From Seminavis robusta (lineage: Eukaryota > Bacillariophyta > Bacillariophyceae > Naviculales > Naviculaceae): DNA of 58,048 bases. A model generated the notes under the pieces. The model was not told the origin of the DNA, made no database searches, and saw only the letters and a list, made by a program, of their open reading frames with translations. Positions 42,810 through 52,945 of this stretch are shown piece after piece. Within the stretch, counting starts at the first letter, position 1. Each line of letters begins with the position of its first letter. The stretch is taken from assembly GCA_903772945.1 (NCBI GenBank), contig CAICTM010000590.1:1-58048 (forward strand), in the 5' to 3' direction. A program made the position numbers and the translations under genes.

Positions 42810-44121
42810 ATGAACCCAACAATGCCGACAACCAATGGTGAAATCAAAGATGGCGATGAGGAAAAGAAGAAGTCAGGAGGGGATAGAGATAAGAAGACAA
42901 CTGCAGGGAACGAATACCCACTGACGGGAATCAAACGACCGGGAGAGCATGACGTCCTTCAGGGCAGGGGAGGATTGGCCAACAACTTTTGCGGGTGAGA
43001 ATGGCGTTCTGTGTTACCATCGTTACTTTTAAATTGATTCCGATTACTTATTACTCTTGGTCATGTCTCTTTTGACTGACTTGCAGGAACATACTCTATC
43101 GAGCCACAGTAGAATCCAGAAAGGCCGAGTACGTGCAAAGCCAGCGGTCCAACAAAACTGCCTTGTCTTGGCACTTGGTGAGGTGGTGGCGGTCCTTGGA
43201 CCCTCCAGGACGGTTCCTGAAGCAAGACGACGCGGGACTCTGGCATGATATTGGTGATAAGAAAGCACGGCGCAAGACTAGCCAATTGTTCCGTGAAGAT
43301 GCAAAGGCCGTTAGAGCTCAGATTGGGTGCAATGCTGAGCACCAGGGGGATGGGGCAGATGATGCCTCCGAAGGCACAGAGGATACCACGGCTACAAATA
43401 ATCCTCACCCGGAATTGGAACTCGCCAAACCAACGGTAAAACCCACGAGCACCAGTGAACACCACAGCCGTATCAGCAGCAACAAGCCATCGCCTCAGCA
43501 AACCAAGGGAAAAGGTCTGCCAGTCCGAAAGAACTCTACCTCCAAAAAGCAGTACCAAAAGGTGGCATACAAACCAAAGGGACACGTCAAGCCAGCACCT
43601 CGGTACGCGGCAACTGCAGCAGCACGCAAAGACACAACAACCCACCTGCCAGAGCAAACCCCAGAAACGCTGGCGGCCAACATCACGGGCGGTATAGAAA
43701 CCACACAGATGCCGTTGTTGGGTGAGTTCGACTTTCCAAAAGAGGAGGAGGACGGTGAGCGCAAGCCACCTGCGCTGGCGGTGGAATCTGAAGACTCCAA
43801 GCAAGAGTAAGCAGCTGTGGATTCGTCGGTTGTGGCACAAAGTTTGTAAGGAGGACTGTATCCTCACCTCTTTCTCTCCCTTCGCGACCTCACAGACCAT
43901 GGGCAAGCCCCTTAGATAGGCTTCTCGACAACGAAGAGTTTGTGCTCGGTGATCTCGGTGACCTTGTATTCAACACTGCTTCGGGTGTGCCTCTGGAACC
44001 GCTGATGGACAATCTCATGAACACCAGCAACACAACTCAACAACCTACTATTGAAGACCCCATGGACGTAGAGTTCGAAGAAGACGATTCTGGCAGGCAA
44101 GTCAAGCGTGAGGCCGCCTGA
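42810..44121 (+). CDS. DUF6824-domain protein 1
   Basis: Three exons: 42810-42994, 43087-43806 and 43896-44121; 376 residues, introns 92 and 89 nt. The ATG at 42810 was chosen; the frame is open slightly further upstream. The DUF6824 domain spans the first junction: HDVLQGRGGLANNFCGN, AEYVQSQRSNKTA, DPPGRFLKQDD, WHDIGDKKARRKTSQLFRED. The rest is a Lys/Thr/Gln-rich linker and an acidic end (DVEFEEDDSG) in exon 3. The third exon is inferred: a TAA arises if the second intron is retained, while splicing GA|A gives an open frame EPWASPLDRLLDNEEF to a TGA. DUF6824 is common in diatoms and of unknown function. A basic domain plus acidic tail would suit a nuclear regulator. Neighbour gene 46048-48233 is a paralogue. 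Confidence 0.8.
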
Positions 44122-46047
44122 GGCTTTCACGCTGCTCCTAGGGTAGCTTTGCTAAACTAGGAGGTGTATCTACGAATGATCAATCCAAGTTTCTAACGAA
44201 CGAGCCCTTTCTCACAGGTTGCTCTTTATTGGCGTCAGCTTTTGATTTATACATTCTCAAAGCCTTTCTCAACACAGAAAGGCACACTGCGGAACCAGAA
44301 ACGCGAAGTGGAGTGGATGTGTAGCTGTGCAACGTCAAGGTGGAGTGTGTGAGTGTGACAAATGATTGCACTAGTGTGACAAACGAATATAGAAGGGTGG
44401 CCAGGAGGAAACAACGGTGCAGCCGATACCCCAGAAAGAGTGATAGAATGCTTTAGGATCATAATATAGAAGCCATCAACCGCCGTTACCCCGTTACACG
44501 AGCAAGTAGCACGGGAGCTAGTCGTCTCCTCATGGCCCCGAAACCACCAGAAACACCAGAAAGCACACAACCAAAGCGAACCGTTCCGTCCACCCACCCA
44601 GATAGCCATGAGAGCTAAGAAGTCGCTGCTGTGGCTCCCTGTCCCCTCCCCAGATTCACGACAGGGCATCATAGGTTGCGCTGGTGCGGGTTGAGGCAGT
44701 GTTTGGTCGTGCGGGGCACCCTTGGTACTTGGGTGCACATTTCGTTGTGGGATTGAACCAATGATCGCGTGCCAGACGTGCTTTGCTAAAGGTCATACTG
44801 GAATCTTTTGAGTACGAAAGGTGTCTTCCTTTAATTCATACTTTGAACATGATTACTTAATGTGATGTTTCGCAATGAACAATTTGTCCAGGCTTAAGTA
44901 TAGAGCACACAGTCCTGACAAAAAACCAAAACTAGGTTGGGCAAATTCATCTCTGGAGTCCGACGCCAAGATCCAAAACTATAGGGTTTCTGCTCTTCGC
45001 GATGTTGATGGCTATTTGCTTACCAGTATGCTCTGACTCGGGATCCCTCTAGTCTAACAAGTTGAAATAGGCCCGAGGGACAGTATGTGACGAAACTGTA
45101 GGGAAAGGAGGTTGGTATCTACAGGCTACCTAGACGTTTAGATGGTTTGTGATTTGTGACTCTGGACGAAAGACTTGATGTTCTCTGAGTTTCAACTTTA
45201 CTGTCTTGTGAGGGGCTAGAACGTCGCAGCATCTTGGCATCCTAATTTGATCAGCTACTAGTACAGAATACCCACAGTTTGCCAGATGTTGTTCAGGTCT
45301 TTTGGGCTCGATCTCCTCTCTCTGCCGATAGCACCATTGTAATGCTTAGATTGGTTTACTGCTTCCATACAGACCGTAATGTCAGTTGCCAAGCTCTATG
45401 TATAGATCTTGCTTACCGGAACAACTACAAGGTTGCTGTTTGTCTAAATTCCCTTGGCTGCTCTGGTGCTCTGGAGCTAAGAAAGAGACGTGCCACTTTT
45501 TTGGGTATCTGGAAACGCGACTTTTATTTCATTGGTTGCTTAAGGCAGTGTTGACTAGTTCGATGTCTAAATTAAGCCCTGATTCCAGTTTAATTTGGCT
45601 TCTGTTTCGGCAAAACTGTGCTCTTGTGCTGCTATAGTAGGACTGTACCAGGTCTGGTCATCCTGGTTGGATGCAAGACACGCGCATCCGGCACAACTCG
45701 TCCTATCCTAATTCTGTCATCCAACTTTGTTAAGGCTGCAGTAGTGCCATAGTACAGGTGCAATCTTCCCTTTACGTAGAGTTTGTGCCAGCTTCTACGT
45801 GGCGTACTTCTTCTTTTGTAGAATGTTTGAGCTTCCGGTGTTCCTCATGCTTGGTGGAGGACACGATTGCAGGCCGATTGCTTGGGGCCCATTCGCAATC
45901 TCATCAGATGCAAAATCCGACGGCACCTCCCCTCTCCCTCTCACAATTTTGAATCATCCAGATCCGGAACCTACAAAAACCAAAACAACAGCCAAAATCT
46001 TTTATCATAACACCCTGCTATCCTAATTTAAAAAACACACAAGCAAA
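44122..46047. other. Spacer between the two DUF6824 genes
   Basis: About 1.9 kb. Open frames occur on the minus strand (44247-44738) and plus strand (45279-45637) but lack domains or good starts. No repeat relation between the two ends was seen. Confidence 0.4.
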
Positions 46048-48233
46048 ATGGGAGCCCACGAAAGAAGCGATTACCCCATGAAGGATATTGAATATCCGCT
46101 TGCCAATGATGTGGTAAGTTCCAACGGCAGGGGTATCTTTGGGTACCGGTAGCAACCGGAACAACCGAATGCGTTGTTTTTTCCCTGGGTTCGGCTGTTC
46201 AGCTCAGCCTCTGCATTTCGCTCACCATTGTGCCTCTAATGTCGACTTTCATTTTTCTTATTAGGTATACGGCAGGGGTGGACTAGCCAACAATCACAAA
46301 GGTAGGTAATGCAGGGTTTTGTCGCGCAGCCATGGTGGCTTCGCTTGAGAGTGCCCCCAAGCTCGGATCCACATCGTCATCGAAACACGAATAAATTTCC
46401 GACTCGAACTCAACCAATGCTGTTTGATCTTGTTTCGGTCCAACCAGGCAACAAGCGATTCCGCTCCATTGTGAACACCTTCAAAGCTCAATACGCGGTC
46501 TCCTCTCGTCACGAAAAGACCGCCATGGCAGAGTCCTTGGTCAAGAAATGGAGGGACCAGACTCCCCCAGGCCGTTTTCTCAAGCTCAACCCTGCCACTG
46601 ACCTCTGGGACGATGTTGGTAAGAAAGCCAGGGGCAAATGCAGTCAATTGCTACGCGAAAAGGAAGATAGCAAAGACGAGGATGACTTCGACGAAGTCGC
46701 CAACGCGGCACTGGCAGGATCAGAGCAAGTCGAAGACATCCAACCACTACCTCCCGCGCCCATGGAAGACGAGGACAAATACAGCTCCCCTCTGCAAAAC
46801 AGGACTACCCGAGAAATCCAACCCGTGTCACCCGATTCAGTCATGGACATGCCATTCTTCTGCGTCGAGAGCGTCGCCAAGGCTGCATCAGCTCGTCAGG
46901 ATGAAGCTCAAGCGGCCTTCTCCAGCATGCTCCAGGGTTTCAAGACTCCTGCCCTTCCCCCCAGGCAAAAGCTCAAGCGCCGCAAGTCCAGCAGCAGCAG
47001 CGCTTCCGACATCAAGCCTGCCGCCAAACGTCCTTCGGTGGCCGACACTCCTCAGGGATCTTTCTTTCGCAACTTGATCCCCAAGAATATCAAGGTGGTC
47101 ACCATCGAACAGGACAACGCCGCTGGATCCCCCACGCGAGGCAAGCCTGCTGCTGTGGTCAAGAAGGAGACCGTGGCACATATTGAATGCCCCATGGAAG
47201 TCGAGACAAACGCCCCCGCATGCAACACCGATGCCATCTTGCTGGAGGCTGACAAGGCAGCCTCCAATCAGCGCGAGGCATGCGCGGTGGGCTGTGACAT
47301 TCCACGCCCCGCCAAGGTCTCGTATTCTAAAAGGGAAAGATCCATCGATATCTTCACCATGGAGATCAGTGTCGACAACAAAAAGTCAGGGGGTCTCGGC
47401 GACAGCGAGCATTCCTTCTCGTAAGTGTTTGTGCTAACTAGAGGTTTCCTTTTTGCTTGGCAACGAGCACGCGTCTAACGGTCAATTGCGTTCTCTGTTC
47501 CAATTCAGGTTGAAGAGTTTGGAGATGGAATTTGATGACGATCCCATCCTCAAGAAATGCTTGGAGTAAGTACGAGTTTGCGTAAAGTGGCAGCGCCTCC
47601 TCTCGTGTGAACGCACCATGCTCACAATGCCCCCTGCATCTCATGACAGACTCTACGAGTCCTCAGAACACAGCGGTACAGCATCCCGAAAGTCAACGGC
47701 AACCTTCTCGCTCAACAGTAGCAGCAGCACAATGGACCACATCATGGAAGACATGACCGGCCAGAGAAACACGTCTTCGGACACGGCCATTTCGTAAGTT
47801 GAAACCATTGAGTCCTTCTGTTTCACCTCGCCCCCACGACCGCACCTCACCCCCAACTAACTGCTTGTCTATTTCAGTGGCCATTCTGTCAGCGCCATTC
47901 AGTGTTGGGAAGCAGCCTATGGGACTGGTGACAACGAGAGTCAACCAGACCTCGATGACTTCTCCTTGATGAGCACGGAGTCGTTCCTTGACGATCCATC
48001 CTTTGACGACGAACCATACGCCAGGGCCGTCGACGAACTGTCGCATGAGGGCTTGGATAGTGGGTCGAGCCACACGGCAAAGTCCGTGGACAGCGAGTAA
48101 GTGCGGATGTTTCCCCTCCATGCATGCATCGATGCAACGGATACCTTTCTGACCATTCTGTTTGTCTTCATCTTACTTCCAAAGAACGCTTCACCAACTA
48201 GTACAAGGAACTGCCCAAGCCACCCTGGCGTAG
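46048..48233 (+). CDS. DUF6824-domain protein 2, seven exons
   Basis: Exons: 46048-46113, 46265-46301, 46448-47420, 47509-47565, 47650-47793, 47878-48096, 48185-48233; 514 residues. All introns are GTA(A/G)G..AG and the frame closes exactly. The DUF6824 domain is split over exons 1-3: NDVVYGRGGLANNHKGNKRF, QYAVSSRHEKTA, TPPGRFLKLNP, WDDVGKKARGKCSQLLRE. The middle is Lys/Ser-rich (LKRRKSSSSSASD), a likely nuclear signal. The last exons code a Ser/Asp/Glu-rich tail (MEFDDDPILKKCLE; LDDFSLMSTESFLDD) like an acidic activation region. Exons 4-6 are 57, 144 and 219 nt, all multiples of three with phase-2 borders, so each could be skipped without a frameshift; retaining intron 4, 5 or 6 gives an early stop. 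Paralogue of 42810-44121. Confidence 0.8.
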
Positions 48234-49129
48234 AGAAACGCCACGAAAGACTGTAGGAAGACTGAAACAATTAGCGAATATCATAGGGAGACAATCTCTA
48301 GAGACTCAAAAGTGACAACGACAAGACAAAAGACAAACCAATCAGCAGGCTTCCGGAGGCTGATACCGACAAATTCATAGCCGGCGATGAGGTGCAGCAG
48401 GATCTGCATGCAGCCCAACTTCCGTCCTCCCGGCTCTCCACCTCCAACATTCAGATCCAGAGGCTTGCGGGTTCGATCCCGCACCCAAAGCTCCATCATC
48501 CCCAAATTACATGTTGTCAAAATGACATCAAATAGGATTACCATAATGCATCATCTACTGTAAGAACGAACAAAATCAATCGTGGGATGTTTGGGCCTCT
48601 AGCTAGTACCTATATAGTTGACCACGAGAGATCTATAGCACTGCAAGGTTGAACCACCAAGTGCAGCAGATACGTACCGGTAGGCTAGGGAACGCAACAA
48701 CTTCTCGTTAGTTACCGATAGCAGCTGCTGCAGCTCTTCTTTGCTGCACTGGTGTTCTCCCTGAGGTGTTAGTTCTAATTATGAACGGTCTGCAAATGTA
48801 TGCATAGTTGAGGTAAATAATAGATCGGATGCTATAATTATTCACAAAGCATTAACGAATCATTATACCACATCTACCTGAATGGTTCAATCCCACAGTT
48901 GCATGGATCTTTTTTTGATTGGTCCAGCCACTGGCTTGACGTTTTCAAGCTGTCGGGTTCAAGCTGCTCCCAAAAGACACGAATTCTTTCCAGAAAACAG
49001 GAGAGGATGATAGACAAGTTACTAGCTAGCTAGTACTAGTACTAGTAGTTGATGGATAGAGACCTCATATCGATATCATAATCCATGCCTCGCTTTTGTT
49101 AGTCTACTAGTAGCAAGAATAGAACGACC
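48234..49129. other. Spacer
   Basis: No gene. Contains a tRNA-like B-box (48469-48480), a TACCGGTA palindrome (48675-48682) and a relative of the small MITE near 48800-48890. Confidence 0.45.
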
Positions 49130-50671
49130 ATGAACGCCTTTGTTTCAACGGCACTAGCTGTGCTCTTGGCTGCGCCGTTGGCTAGTGGCTTCACTGTGCC
49201 GGCATTGACCCAATCCCCCCGTGGAATTGCTACCAGTACCAGTACACGTCTCTTCTCCATTCTCGGCACGCAAGAAGACTCCAAGGAAGCTACAGGTATT
49301 ACCAGTACTACCTCCTTCGATCCTGCAGCTGACTTTGAGGAGATCTCTATTGGTGTGTTGGAGGAGACCTTTTCGGATTTGGACCAATCCGACGACATTA
49401 TCCGCGATTTTGACGGGTATCCCGTTTCCAAGGACTACCTTGCCGAAAAGATGGGCATTGAACATGTGGACTATTACACCTGTCCCGAAGCAGACGCCTT
49501 TCGAGGTTTCATGTCGGACGCCTGTCGCGTCATTCTCTATCCCGGTGGAGAAACCGCCTTTTACAAACGCATCGTCTTTAAGGATCTGGACCATGCCCGT
49601 GAGAAACAAAAGAAAGCACCCTTCAAACTCCTTCGCGATTGCAAAGGGAACGAAGTGGTGGCAGCCTTCTTGTCCTCCCAAGCTTGTCAGCAATTGGTTG
49701 AACAAACGGGAGTGCGTATTCCAAAATGTTATCACGCAAAACTAGAGCCCAATCGGGAAAATCCCATTGAATCAAAATTCAGTTTTGTGCTGCAAGACTT
49801 TTCCCCCGCCGATGGCTGGTATCAACAATGGCTCTTGGACGAGCTCGACGAAGTTCAGGCAACCCTCTCAATGTATGCCAAGACTCATGCCTTTTTTTGG
49901 CAGGGGTCCTCCTTTTGGAAGGATACCCAAGCTGCTCAAGAGTTGGAAGCCGGTGTGTGGAAATCCGGTAGCTATGTCCAACCCAAGGCACAAAATCCCG
50001 AACAATGCCATATTGTTGCCTCTGAATGGGCCACCAAGCGACAGAAATTTGAAAAAGAGCTGTCGTCATTTGACTTTTGGGATACTTTGGGTGAACGGTT
50101 GCAATCCGTCGCGGTAGAAGCCGGCCGTCACGCACATCCCTTTGCGGACGACGATCTAGCGGAACAGTACCAACAGTACCGAACATTTACACATGGAGAC
50201 CCAAAGCAAGCTAACCTGCTCTTTCGTCGTCCCACAAATTCAGAGCTCCAAGTGGGTCTGATTGACTTTCAATGGGCAGGATTTGGTTTGGCCGCTTCGG
50301 ATATTGCGCACTTTCTCTCGGCTGCCGTTCATGCGGACCGGTTGATTGATGGTGGTGAAGAGACTCTGATGCGGTATTACTTTGACGAGCTTCAAAAATA
50401 TCTGGTGGAATACGGAGCATTTCACACGGCTGAAGAAGCCATTCAAAAGTATAGTTATGAAACATTCGTGGAGCAGTACGAGACGGCAGTACTGGATAAA
50501 GTTCGATTGGTGGTGGCGTATACTTGGGCGAGGTTTGAAATGCCCGTGGAGAAAGACGACAAAGAAGGGTGTGCTCGGACCATGAACAAGACGTCTTACA
50601 ACAAATCGATCCCGAATATTGTCCATTTGATGAGTCGTTGCGATGCTATATTGAAATCTCGAGGAGTTTAA
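49130..50671 (+). CDS. Plastid-targeted kinase-like (aminoglycoside/choline kinase fold) protein
   Basis: 513 residues, single exon, ATG at 49130. The N-terminus MNAFVSTALAVLLAAPLASG is a signal peptide followed by Phe (ASG-FTVPA), the diatom plastid signature. The catalytic part matches the EcKinase/CHK-like branch of phosphotransferases: FTHGDPKQANLLF holds HGDxxxxN (His355, Asp357, Asn362) for catalysis and metal binding, and VGLIDFQWAGFGLAASDIAHFL holds the DFQ metal-binding Asp379. In the N-lobe, ETAFYKRIVFKD may hold the ATP-binding Lys. Such enzymes phosphorylate small alcohols or amines; the substrate is unknown. The long acidic linker before the domain may be removed with the transit peptide. 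Confidence 0.75.
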   Translation: MNAFVSTALAVLLAAPLASGFTVPALTQSPRGIATSTSTRLFSILGTQEDSKEATGITSTTSFDPAADFEEISIGVLEETFSDLDQSDDIIRDFDGYPVSKDYLAEKMGIEHVDYYTCPEADAFRGFMSDACRVILYPGGETAFYKRIVFKDLDHAREKQKKAPFKLLRDCKGNEVVAAFLSSQACQQLVEQTGVRIPKCYHAKLEPNRENPIESKFSFVLQDFSPADGWYQQWLLDELDEVQATLSMYAKTHAFFWQGSSFWKDTQAAQELEAGVWKSGSYVQPKAQNPEQCHIVASEWATKRQKFEKELSSFDFWDTLGERLQSVAVEAGRHAHPFADDDLAEQYQQYRTFTHGDPKQANLLFRRPTNSELQVGLIDFQWAGFGLAASDIAHFLSAAVHADRLIDGGEETLMRYYFDELQKYLVEYGAFHTAEEAIQKYSYETFVEQYETAVLDKVRLVVAYTWARFEMPVEKDDKEGCARTMNKTSYNKSIPNIVHLMSRCDAILKSRGV

Positions 50672-51265
50672 AAGTATGTTGCACTACAATGGCATGAGAG
50701 CCTATTCCCAATCACACACCAAAGCTTCAAAGTTTCACAGCCGATCACCATCCTATGCATTTTGCAGCAGACAAAATGGATTTGTATTTATAATGAATAA
50801 AAATCAGCCATACGATAGCCTACACCTCCAATATTCGTTTCTGTTCCCTTCTCAAAACAGATGGAACTTTCTGGACGAGATTACCATAACGCATCATCTA
50901 GTAGAACGACGAAATCATTCATGCGATGTCCTACATGTAGTTGACGCCATATTATGGATCCATAGCACTGAAGAGTGGTAGGATCCACTTACAGCAGCGG
51001 ACAAGTAGGTCATGGCACGCAAGCACTTCGGGATAACATCTCTCTACTTGTTAGTTCCATGGATCCAACCATGGTGGCACATCGGCAGCAAAGGTCCGCC
51101 AGGTCGTCATTCATCAACCACTGGTTTTTATTGTCTCACTTCAAATATTTATGGCACTTTGATACAGAACATGGATAGACAGACGCACTTTTGGATTGTT
51201 TGATGTCGTTTTCTTTTTTTCAGTAGATTGTTAAATCGACACTGATTGTTGTGTTGCATGTCTTG
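50672..51265. other. Convergent intergenic region
   Basis: Lies between the kinase-like gene and the 3' end of PLAC8. No gene or notable repeat seen. Confidence 0.45.
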
Positions 51266-52614
51266 TTACACGATCAAGACGGTTGCAACTTGGTCGGTAT
51301 CATCATCGAACGCCAGACCATTCTTGGAACAACATTTGGCGTCATGTTGATGATAATTGGCAGTTTGCCGCGCCAGTTGTGCGACTGTGCAGCACCCACA
51401 AAAGCAGACACAGCAAACGTCTTCCACAGGAGAGGGACAGAAGGAGGTGGGAATGGAGTAACGTTCACGGACGGCAATGCGTCTATAGAAGGATAGAAAG
51501 GAAGAAAAGTCAGTCCGTCTTGCCCAATGTATAGTGCTGTTGAAAAGCAACAGTCCATTGTTTTCTGGTATGGTTGGACTTACAATTTGATCAAGACAAT
51601 GAGACAGTAGAGAGAGAATGCGGCATTGACGAGCTGGTACAAGGCAAGCTTGGTTGGATCGGTATTTGCGGAAATAATCTCCCCATCTGCGTCGACCTCG
51701 GGCGCCACGATGGTGGCCACAATCCAGTAGATGACAACGACTCGGACCACATTACGAAAAGTAGTCTGTTTGGCAGTGGGAGAATCACGACCTGCCAACC
51801 AACTCATATTCATGCGTGTGAGTACCTGTCCCATGAGGAATTGTGGAAAGCACATGGCACACCAGAGTGACGCGTGACAGGGTCCCAAGATGCAGCAATC
51901 AAAAATGTTGTCTTTCCAGACTCCACGAGGAGCACGGGGGTCCCCACTGGTCATGGTAGTAGTTCCGCCAGTCGTTGTGACAGCACCCGTCAAGGGAGTG
52001 GCTTCACCGGGTGGAGCCGAGGGATTGGCTCTCATGGTTACTGGAGCTGTGAAGGTTTGACCTTCCTTGACGCCTCCTTCAGGCTATAACGCAAGTGTTG
52101 GGTAGGCATAGGTAATAGTATGGTAGGTAGCAAAACCGTAGCCAATTGATAAGACAGCAAAAGATGAAAGACAGATTGATATATTCAGTGAGTGACAGCA
52201 TTCGTCTTATTCTCATTGGCTTCTCAAGTTGTGCCCTAGCTATGGCTAGCTAGCTAGCTAGCTAGCTAGCCACAGCTACGTGGGAATAGGTTCGGCAGAC
52301 CATGCATGCAGTACATGTACATGTACTAGCAGGTAACTTACCACTGTGATGGAAACTGTCTTACCATCCACTTTCGCCATGAAAGAGTAGCCTAAACCGA
52401 CGGACAGAAAAGAAAGATCAGAAACGCTATTCATCAAAAGGTAGACTGGGCTATAGTACCACTATCAGTGCTTGTCTACCGTGGAACGTGGAATACTGGG
52501 GTATCCTCCTGTTGTGACCTTACCTGCATCCAGCGTGGCAGGAGCTATCACTTGCACAAGTTGGGAGTCTGCAGCAGGCACTGCTTGAGCTACGGGAATA
52601 TCTTCGTTGGCCAT
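51266..52614 (-). CDS. PLAC8-family cysteine-rich membrane protein
   Basis: Four exons on the minus strand: 52614-52524, 52391-52342, 52083-51584 and 51482-51266; 285 residues with all junctions in frame. The exon 1 ATG at 52614 gives MANEDIPVAQAVPA. Exons 1-3 build VIAPATLDAGYSFMAKVDG and the ITVPEGGVKEGQTFTAPV module often found before PLAC8 in diatoms. The PLAC8 domain has WKDNIFDCCILGPCHASLWC, FPQFLMGQVLTRM, a hydrophobic span (VVRVVVIYWIVATIVA), another (LVNAAFSLYCLIVLI), then ERYSIP and VEDVCCVCFCGCC with TVAQLARQ at the C-terminal end. PLAC8 proteins sit in the plasma membrane and affect metal transport or cell size; the role here is unknown. An in-frame stop inside intron 3 means unspliced transcripts lose the second Cys cluster. 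Confidence 0.82.
52245..52270. repeat. (CTAG)n tract inside PLAC8 intron 2
   Basis: Six uninterrupted CTAG units within the 258-nt second intron. Confidence 0.85.
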
Positions 52615-52945
52615 GGTGTGCTATCTCTAGGATTCTCAACAAAAGAAGAAAGAATCTTGAATTTGCCCTTTCGCTGTTGTCTCTTGTGATTTTGTGTGGT
52701 GTCAGTTTGTGGCATTTGGATCTTCTTTCTTTCCAACCATTCACGCGGCACTCAAACTTCAGTCTTGCCGAAAATCGCGAGGGTCAAGGATAGAAGTGGA
52801 AGCGGGAGGATCTTACTGGAATCAGTATTAAGCTGGTTCAGCTGCCAATACAGCACATCCGATATCAACCATTCTTCGATTGATTCGATTCACGTGGCAC
52901 TCAAAAAAGAAAGTCGGCTCAAGGATTTATAGGAACAAGCCAATA

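Noticed and set aside
42925..42960. tRNA-like T-arm on the minus strand
   Set aside because: The match is partial and lies in coding exon 1 of DUF6824 gene 1.
44247..44738. Minus-strand ORF of 163 codons between the DUF6824 genes
   Set aside because: Trp/Cys/His-rich composition with no ordered features; likely chance.
46309..46447. Alternative start of DUF6824 gene 2
   Set aside because: The open stretch lies in an intron; the GRGG motif is in the exon before it, so the spliced model is preferred.
48461..48486. Candidate tRNA gene
   Set aside because: Only a T-arm-like hairpin exists; the loop has six bases instead of seven and no acceptor stem can be formed within 120 bp upstream.
51574..51870. 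Plus-strand ORF opposite PLAC8
   Set aside because: Antisense shadow of PLAC8 exon 3, with no features of its own.
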